A model generated the notes under the pieces. It made no database searches, was not told where the DNA came from, and saw nothing but the letters and a program-made list of their open reading frames with translations. The translations under genes and the position numbers were made by a program. 10,499 bases of DNA from an uncultured Bacilli bacterium (GTDB lineage Bacteria > Bacillota_I > Bacilli_A > RF39 > UBA660), in the NCBI GenBank assembly GCA_934133155.1, contig CAKPAT010000039.1:1-10499 (forward strand), given 5' to 3'. Numbering within the stretch: position 1 is the stretch's first letter; the number at the start of each line of letters is the position of its first letter. This document shows positions 5,589 to 10,499 of the stretch, piece after piece.

Positions 5589-6240
5589 TGTTATTTATGA
5601 GGATAATCATTTATTAGTGGTTGAAAAGCCTATTAATATTCCTTGTCAAGCGGACGATAGTGGCGATTTGGATTTTTTGACTATGCTTAAAAATTATTTG
5701 AAAAAAAAGTATGATAAAAAGGGTAATGTTTATTTAGGTTTAGTGCATAGGCTTGATAGACCTGTTGGCGGTATTATGGTTTTTGCGAAAACTAGCAAGG
5801 CGGCTTCTAGGCTTTCTAAGCAGATTTCTTTGCATGAGTTTAAAAAAAAGTATTTTGCTGTTGTTTGTGGAAAAATAAATAAAGAAGGTAAGTTTATTGA
5901 TAGATTAATTAAGGATAATCATAATATGGTAAAAGTGTCTAATGAAGGTAAACTAGCGGAACTTGATTATTTTTTGGTTTCTTTTAAAGATAATTTATCT
6001 TTAGTTAGTATTGATTTAAAAACGGGAAGAAGTCATCAGATTAGGGTGCAATTTTCTTCTAGAGGTTTTCCTTTATATGGTGATCATCGGTATGGTAATT
6101 TTAAAGGGCATGAACAGATTGCTTTATTTGCTTATACTATTTCTTTTAAGCATCCAATTAGTAATGAGGTTTTAACTTTTTCTTTACCTATTCCCAAAAG
6201 GTATCCTTTTAGTGTTTTCAGAGGTGTTTTAGGTGATTAA
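5581..6240 (+). CDS. RluA-family RNA pseudouridine synthase
   Basis: Isomerises uridine to pseudouridine in rRNA and/or tRNA. The 219-residue protein carries only the catalytic domain, with no S4 RNA-binding domain. Motif I DNHLLVVEKP is at residues 8-17. The catalytic motif GLVHRLDRPVGG contains the essential Asp59. The third hallmark KTGRSHQIRVQFSSRGFPLYGDHRYG is intact. An in-frame start at 5503 would lie deep in the upstream gene and add 26 residues unlike the family. ATG 5581, with GGAAGA nine bases ahead, gives the family's normal N-terminus and an 8-base overlap with the upstream gene. It also overlaps yfhO by 8 bases, so it is the middle member of a tightly coupled trio. The target uridine is not identifiable. 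Confidence 0.9.
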   Translation: MINVIYEDNHLLVVEKPINIPCQADDSGDLDFLTMLKNYLKKKYDKKGNVYLGLVHRLDRPVGGIMVFAKTSKAASRLSKQISLHEFKKKYFAVVCGKINKEGKFIDRLIKDNHNMVKVSNEGKLAELDYFLVSFKDNLSLVSIDLKTGRSHQIRVQFSSRGFPLYGDHRYGNFKGHEQIALFAYTISFKHPISNEVLTFSLPIPKRYPFSVFRGVLGD

Positions 6241-8659
6241 ATTAAAACGTGCTGATTATATTAATTTTGGAATTTTGTTTGTAATTTTAATTTCTATTTG
6301 TTTGTTTATTACGCATGGTGAGTTTGTTTACGGCTCGAAGATTGACTGGTATGTACAGCATTATACTTTTGCAGAGTATTTTAGAAATTTGTTTTATGAA
6401 ACGCATGATTTATTTCCAGATTTTGCGATGAATATTGGGGGCGGGCAGAATATTTATTATTTTGCTTATTATGGATTTTTAAGTCCAATTATTTTACTTT
6501 CTTATTTTTTGCCAAGTGTTCCAATGTATGATTATGTGATTTTTTCTTCAATTATGGTTATTTTACTGAGCTCGATTCTATTTTATATTTTTTTAAGGAA
6601 ACATGATTTTTCTTTTAGACTTTCTTTAGTTTTAAGTATTGTATTTCTTCTTGCATCTCCGCTTATTTTTCATAGTCATAGACATGTGATGTTTATGAAT
6701 TATATGCTTTTTCTTGTGATTGGTTTATTTGGTGTAGACTGGTATTTTGAAAAGGGTAAGAGGTCGCTTTTGATTTTTTCTGTTTTTTTAATGATTATGA
6801 CTAGTTATTTTTACAGTGTTGGTGGCATTATTTCTCTTACTTTATATGCGGTTTATGTTTATCTTGGAATGAATGAGTTTAAGGTTAAGAAGTTTTTAAA
6901 AGATGGCTTTAAGTATTTTTTGAATATTTTACTTTCTGTTTTGATGGCTTCTTTACTGCTTTTGCCGGTTTTATATGCGATTAAAAGTGGCAGAAGTGTT
7001 TCTAGTGATGTTTCTTTATTTGATGTTTTAATTCCAGGTTTTAATGTGAGTAATGTGCTTTATAGTTCTTATTCGGTTGGACTTAGTGGTATTTGTGTTT
7101 TATCTCTTTTGTGCCTTCTTTTAAGTAAAAAAAAGAATGTTTTATTTTTAAGCATTAGTTTACTTTGCTTGATTATTTTTCCTATTTTTATTTATTTGCT
7201 TAATGGTGGACTTTATTTGGATGCGAAGGTTTTAATTCCTTTTTTGCCGCTTTATGTTTTATGTATTGGTCTTTTTTTAAAAATGGTTTTGAAAATGGAT
7301 ATTTCTTTTAAATGGATTTTAGTTTTAGGTATTTTGGCTATTTTACTTTCTATTTTTAATAAATCTTTTGTTTATTTTGCTTGTGATATTATTTTACTTT
7401 TGTTTTTTATATTTTTATTTTATAAATTTAAGAAGAAATTTTTTATTGTGTATGTTTGTGTGATTAGTTTTGCGATTTGTTTAGGGGTTAATTTTGGTGA
7501 TAAACTTGTTTCTTTAGAAGATTTTTCTAAAGAGGTTAATCCTAATCTTACAAATGCTATTAAGAAGATTACTTCTTCTGATGATGGCTATTACAGGATC
7601 GCGATAAATACTTCTGATTATTTGGTTAATAGGGTTTTAGATAACAGATTTTATATGACTAGTCTTTATTCTTCAACTTATAATGCAAATTATAATAGGT
7701 TTTATTATGATGTTTTTAATAATAACAGAGAGGCACGAAATTTCTTTATTACAAGTGAAAGTTCAAATGTTTTGTTTGAAAGTTTTATGGGGGTTAAGTA
7801 TTTAGTTACAGATAAAGAGGCACCATCTGGGTATAAGTTTTTGTATTCTTCGTCTGGTTTTGATGTTTATGAGAATACTAGTTATTTACCTTTATTTTAT
7901 GGTATATATGACAGTATTAGTTTTGATAAGTATAATAAGCTTGATTTTCCATCTTCTTTGTTTGCGTTATTTAAGGGTGTGACTAAGGATGGAACTTCTG
8001 ATTATGAGGTTAATTATTCAAAGGTTGATTATTCTTTAGACGTGACAAGTGTTAATGGCCCTTTGACTAAAACGGTTAATTTCCCTTCTAGCTTTAAGGA
8101 TAAGGTTTTACTAGTGCGTATTACTTTGTCTAAGGCACCTAATTGCTCAAGCGGTGATACTTCTATTGAGATTAATGGTATTTCTAATAAGCTAACGTGC
8201 AAACAGTGGAAGTATTTTAATGATAATTATACTTTTGATTATACTTTGACTAATGTGGATACGAGTTTTGATATTAAGTTTTCTAAAGGCACTCATTATA
8301 TTAAGGATATAGAGATTTATGAGACTAATTTGTCTTTAGTTTTAAGTGATGTTAATACTTTTGATGTTAATTATATGAAAGGTGATATGATTAAAGGCAG
8401 TATTAATATGGAAAAAGCTGGATATTTGATTACAAGTATTCCTTATGATAAGGGATTTAAGGTTTTAGTTAATGGAAAAAGTGTGATTTATGAAAATGTT
8501 AATGATGGCTTTTTAGGTGTTAAGCTTGCTAAAGGGATTAATAATGTTGAAATTGTTTATGAAGCACCATTTGCTTTGATTGGTAAAATTTTATCTTTGA
8601 TTGGATTTATTTTATTTATTTTTATATTTGTTTTTGATTTAAGGAAGAAAAAAATTTGA
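6233..8659 (+). CDS. yfhO: YfhO-family multi-spanning membrane protein (probable GT-C glycosyltransferase)
   Basis: An 808-residue integral membrane protein with the YfhO layout: a transmembrane helix near residues 9-27, an outside loop with FVYGSKIDWYVQHYTFAEYF (Asp38, Gln42), the MNIGGGQNIYYFAYYGFLSP stretch, about ten further hydrophobic spans to about residue 420, a large extracytoplasmic domain (about 430-770), and a final helix (about 778-800) before the basic tail DLRKKK. The end GYLITSIPYDKGFKVLVNGKSV...EIVYEAPFALIGKILS is strongly characteristic. In B. subtilis YfhO participates with CsbB in glycosylating lipoteichoic acid; a similar envelope role here is inferred. The first acidic loop probably holds the catalytic Asp, as in GT-C enzymes. 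The start is GTG 6233, overlapping the upstream gene by 8 bases, with GAGGTG at 6221-6226. A terminator hairpin overlaps its stop. Confidence 0.86.
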   Translation: MIKLKRADYINFGILFVILISICLFITHGEFVYGSKIDWYVQHYTFAEYFRNLFYETHDLFPDFAMNIGGGQNIYYFAYYGFLSPIILLSYFLPSVPMYDYVIFSSIMVILLSSILFYIFLRKHDFSFRLSLVLSIVFLLASPLIFHSHRHVMFMNYMLFLVIGLFGVDWYFEKGKRSLLIFSVFLMIMTSYFYSVGGIISLTLYAVYVYLGMNEFKVKKFLKDGFKYFLNILLSVLMASLLLLPVLYAIKSGRSVSSDVSLFDVLIPGFNVSNVLYSSYSVGLSGICVLSLLCLLLSKKKNVLFLSISLLCLIIFPIFIYLLNGGLYLDAKVLIPFLPLYVLCIGLFLKMVLKMDISFKWILVLGILAILLSIFNKSFVYFACDIILLLFFIFLFYKFKKKFFIVYVCVISFAICLGVNFGDKLVSLEDFSKEVNPNLTNAIKKITSSDDGYYRIAINTSDYLVNRVLDNRFYMTSLYSSTYNANYNRFYYDVFNNNREARNFFITSESSNVLFESFMGVKYLVTDKEAPSGYKFLYSSSGFDVYENTSYLPLFYGIYDSISFDKYNKLDFPSSLFALFKGVTKDGTSDYEVNYSKVDYSLDVTSVNGPLTKTVNFPSSFKDKVLLVRITLSKAPNCSSGDTSIEINGISNKLTCKQWKYFNDNYTFDYTLTNVDTSFDIKFSKGTHYIKDIEIYETNLSLVLSDVNTFDVNYMKGDMIKGSINMEKAGYLITSIPYDKGFKVLVNGKSVIYENVNDGFLGVKLAKGINNVEIVYEAPFALIGKILSLIGFILFIFIFVFDLRKKKI

Positions 8660-8674
8660 TTTTCTTCTTTTTTT
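8641..8674 (+). terminator. Intrinsic terminator overlapping the yfhO stop
   Basis: An 11-bp stem (8641-8651 with 8660-8670, one G-U pair) with an 8-base loop that contains the TGA stop, followed by a continuous T-run to 8674. It separates the yfhO unit from the thioester protein-sortase unit. Confidence 0.7.
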
Positions 8675-8731
8675 AAAGGAAAGTTTTATTTTTAATTGTA
8701 TATTGATTTTGAGGGGCTTAGAAAGGGCTTT

Positions 8732-9604
8732 ATGAAAAAATTTTTATTTGTTTTATTTTTTATGCTTTTTATGGGAAGCGTTTCAGCTTTAGAGGAACCG
8801 ATTAGTTATGTGAAATTGGATGGTATTTATTATAATCAAAATGTTAATGGTGATTTTAAGTCTAATTATGTAACGATGTTTAAGTTTGGTGAAAGGATTG
8901 CTTATTGTATTGAACCTGGCGTGGATATTAACACGAAAGTTTATGATACGGGTGATTGGTCTTTGACTGATTTTTCTGAAGAAGATAGGCTTTTAATTGA
9001 GAAGATTGGTTATTATGGTTATGAGTATCCTGGTCATAATACTGATAGATATTATATTGCGACGCAGGAACTTATTTGGAAAGCTGTTATGCCTTCAATT
9101 GATGTGAGTTTTACGACTGGTAAAAATATGACTGGCGAGACTCTAGATGTTTCTTTTGAGGAAAATGAGATTATGAAGCTTGTTAATACACATTTGCTTC
9201 CTAGTTTTTCTACTTCTTTAGTTAAAGGTTACACTGGAAGTCAGATTGTTTTGGAGGATACTAATGGTGTTTTAAGTGATTTTGATATGTCTGATAGTTT
9301 ATATCATGATATTATCTTAGAGGATAATAAGCTTATTATTGATCTTAATGGCGATTTAGTTCCTTTGGAAAAGATTACTTTTACAAGAAAGTATTATGAT
9401 AATGAACCTTTAGTTATTTATACAAAAGGTTCTTCTCAAAAGATGGCTGCGTTAAGGTTTTCTTCTTCGGAAGAGACTTATATTGAAATTGAAAATGAAG
9501 AGGAGATTATTCCTGTACCGAATACAGCCTCTTTTAATCCGTTTTTGATTTTATTTATGGTTATGACTAGTTTTGGTGTTTGTTTGTATGTCAAAAATAG
9601 TTAA
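8732..9604 (+). CDS. Thioester-domain surface protein with sortase sorting signal
   Basis: Small wall-anchored adhesin candidate of 290 residues. A signal peptide MKKFLFVLFFMLFMGSVSA|LEEP is followed by a thioester domain (TED/TQxA type) in which Cys59 (IAYCIEPG) and Gln112 (ATQELIWKA) are placed to form the internal Cys-Gln thioester used by Gram-positive TED proteins to bind host targets covalently. A short beta-rich stalk (about 160-250) and an acidic stretch (IEIENEEE) lead to the sorting signal VPNTA (262-266), a hydrophobic segment (about 270-287) and a very short tail KNS. The tail is less basic than usual. The start is ATG 8732, with AAAGGG at 8722-8727; an upstream TTG at 8696 would precede the signal peptide. 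The sortase gene overlaps its 3' end. The bond and ligand are inferred from motifs. Confidence 0.85.
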   Translation: MKKFLFVLFFMLFMGSVSALEEPISYVKLDGIYYNQNVNGDFKSNYVTMFKFGERIAYCIEPGVDINTKVYDTGDWSLTDFSEEDRLLIEKIGYYGYEYPGHNTDRYYIATQELIWKAVMPSIDVSFTTGKNMTGETLDVSFEENEIMKLVNTHLLPSFSTSLVKGYTGSQIVLEDTNGVLSDFDMSDSLYHDIILEDNKLIIDLNGDLVPLEKITFTRKYYDNEPLVIYTKGSSQKMAALRFSSSEETYIEIENEEEIIPVPNTASFNPFLILFMVMTSFGVCLYVKNS

Positions 9605-10181
9605 AAATTTATCTATTTGTTTGATTTTGGTGTGTCACTTTTGTTTTTGCACTTATGTCCTTGATGAGGTGCATAATATGAAAAATTATTATGTCAGTGA
9701 TGTTTCTCTTGAAAGTACTGTGGATAATTTTAATGATAATTTAGATGCTTCTAGTGAGGATTTTGTTTCTTTAAATTCTAAAGTTTATAATGAGCCTAGT
9801 TATTTGGCTATTTTGGAGATACCTAAAATTGGTTTAAAAAGATATTTGTATTCTTCTTCAGAGCTTAATAATGTGGATAAAAATATTGAGGTTTTGAAAG
9901 GTTCACAAATGCCGGATGAACCTTTAGGTAATTTAATTTTAGCTAGTCATAGTGGCAATACTTCTATCGCACATTTTCATGATTTAAATAAGTTATCTGC
10001 TGGGGATGAGATTATGGTTTATTATTTAAATAATGTTTATACTTATAAGGTTGATTTTACTTATGATGTTTTGAAAAACGGTTATGTTTCACTTAAACGT
10101 GATTATAGTAAGAGTACAATTACACTTATCACATGTCTTGGGCTTGATAGACAGTTGGTGGTTGTTGGGTATATGGTTTGA
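9588..10181 (+). CDS. Sortase (membrane-anchored transpeptidase)
   Basis: Cleaves the sorting signal of surface proteins and links them to the cell wall. The 197-residue protein has an N-terminal membrane anchor (about residues 8-24, unusually Cys-rich), a linker, and the sortase fold from about residue 70: LAILEIPKIGLKRYLY, catalytic His121 in NLILASHSGN, Cys183 in ITLITCLG and Arg188 in DRQLVVVGY. The Cys-to-Arg distance (5) is shorter than the roughly 8-10 or more typical of well-known sortases, so I do not assign a class. ATG 9588, with GGTG ahead, overlaps the thioester-protein gene by 17 bases; TTG 9573 and GTG 9576 are less likely starts. The overlap makes the VPNTA protein its obvious substrate. 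Confidence 0.88.
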   Translation: MSKIVKNLSICLILVCHFCFCTYVLDEVHNMKNYYVSDVSLESTVDNFNDNLDASSEDFVSLNSKVYNEPSYLAILEIPKIGLKRYLYSSSELNNVDKNIEVLKGSQMPDEPLGNLILASHSGNTSIAHFHDLNKLSAGDEIMVYYLNNVYTYKVDFTYDVLKNGYVSLKRDYSKSTITLITCLGLDRQLVVVGYMV

Positions 10182-10184
10182 AAG

Positions 10185-10499
10185 TTGGCGGGTGTTTTGT
10201 ATAAAAGTATTGATGAGTTAAATGCAATTTTTGATGAACTGTTATTAAATTTTGAAAATGAATGTGTGGAATTTAAAAGAGCGGAAAATAATTTTGATAT
10301 AGATAATTTAGGTAAGTATTTTTCTGCTTTATGTAATGAAGCAAATTTGAAAAAATAAACAGTATTCTTGGGTTGTTTTTGGTATTGATGATAATTTTAA
10401 CAAAGTGAAAAAACAAATATCTGATAATATAAGTTTTATAGAAGTTTCTGCTTTTGTAAAAATGATAAGAAAGTTATTATGTTTCAAGTACCGGCTGCC
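10185..10499 (+). pseudogene. Decayed AlbA_2 (divergent AAA_4) domain gene, truncated by window end
   Basis: Starting right after the sortase stop and in the same frame is ELNAIFDELLLNFENECVEF continuing to KRAENNFDIDNLGKYFSALC, NEANLKK and a stop at 10356-10358. This is the N-terminus of the AlbA_2/divergent-AAA family of putative DNA-binding or ATP-binding regulators. Homology resumes one frame over as NKQYSWVVFGIDDNFNK (from 10354) and shifts back as DKKVIMFQVPAA (from 10464 to the end). One extra A in the run at 10350-10355 and one missing A in the run at 10458-10462 would explain the two shifts. About 15 residues usual between FGIDD and QISDN also appear to be missing. No good ATG start exists; TTG at 10185 or 10197 is possible. 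Decay is likely; base-call errors could explain the shifts but not the internal loss. Confidence 0.7.

Noticed and set aside
8696..8731. TTG start and possible TATATT -10 box just upstream of the thioester protein
   Set aside because: The TTG start would put 12 residues before a complete signal peptide, and the -10-like box has no acceptable -35 at normal spacing.
10350..10364. Programmed frameshifting at the A6 run of the AlbA_2-type gene
   Set aside because: A second, opposite shift and a missing internal segment are better explained by decay or sequence error. No stimulatory structure or Shine-Dalgarno-like element is apparent.

Overview
This is a low-GC, strongly A/T-rich window in which every credible gene lies on the + strand. 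UGA acts as a normal stop (it ends three of the genes) and Trp is TGG, so the standard bacterial code applies and this is not a Mycoplasma/Spiroplasma-type code. Together with AGGAGG-type ribosome sites, YfhO, BspA-like surface proteins, a thioester-domain protein and a sortase, this points to a Gram-positive-type Bacillota. An uncultured gut Bacilli/Erysipelotrichia-like lineage is my best guess, but the genus cannot be read from the window.

Layout. Positions 1-781 hold the end of the ribosomal operon rplM (L13, 5'-truncated) - rpsI (S9), closed by a strong intrinsic terminator. A 342-base gap follows. It holds a compact promoter-plus-hairpin unit that could encode an RNA of about 50 nt, then an inverted-repeat element (989-1105) directly upstream of a BspA-like/DUF285 leucine-rich-repeat surface protein (1124-2119). 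A second, independent inverted-repeat element (2171-2298) precedes a paralogous surface protein (2317-3249). Next come a Nudix hydrolase (3349-3762), an RlmA-type 23S rRNA guanine methyltransferase (3833-4666), and a tightly coupled three-gene unit (4719-8659) of a SAM methyltransferase, an RluA-family pseudouridine synthase and a YfhO-type membrane protein, ending in a terminator. A thioester-domain surface protein with a VPNTA sorting signal and an overlapping sortase gene follow (8732-10181). The window ends in a decayed AlbA_2-type gene.

Most notable observation: the two inverted-repeat elements are built on one plan. All four arms read CGTATAA-N7-TTATATG. The two arms within a locus carry the same 7-base centre in inverted orientation, but the centre differs between loci (ATTCGTA versus CAGTGAA). 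That is the design expected of tyrosine-recombinase crossover sites: shared recombinase half-sites, and a locus-specific overlap so that each pair recombines only with itself. I infer a family of small invertible switches controlling BspA-like surface proteins, served by a recombinase encoded elsewhere. Locus 2 carries a recognisable extended -10 promoter inside the invertible segment, pointing at its gene.

How the parts fit: the left end is ribosome housekeeping. The centre and right end are largely cell-envelope functions (two probably phase-variable repeat proteins, a YfhO membrane protein, a sortase-anchored thioester adhesin and its sortase), with three RNA-modification-type enzymes in between.
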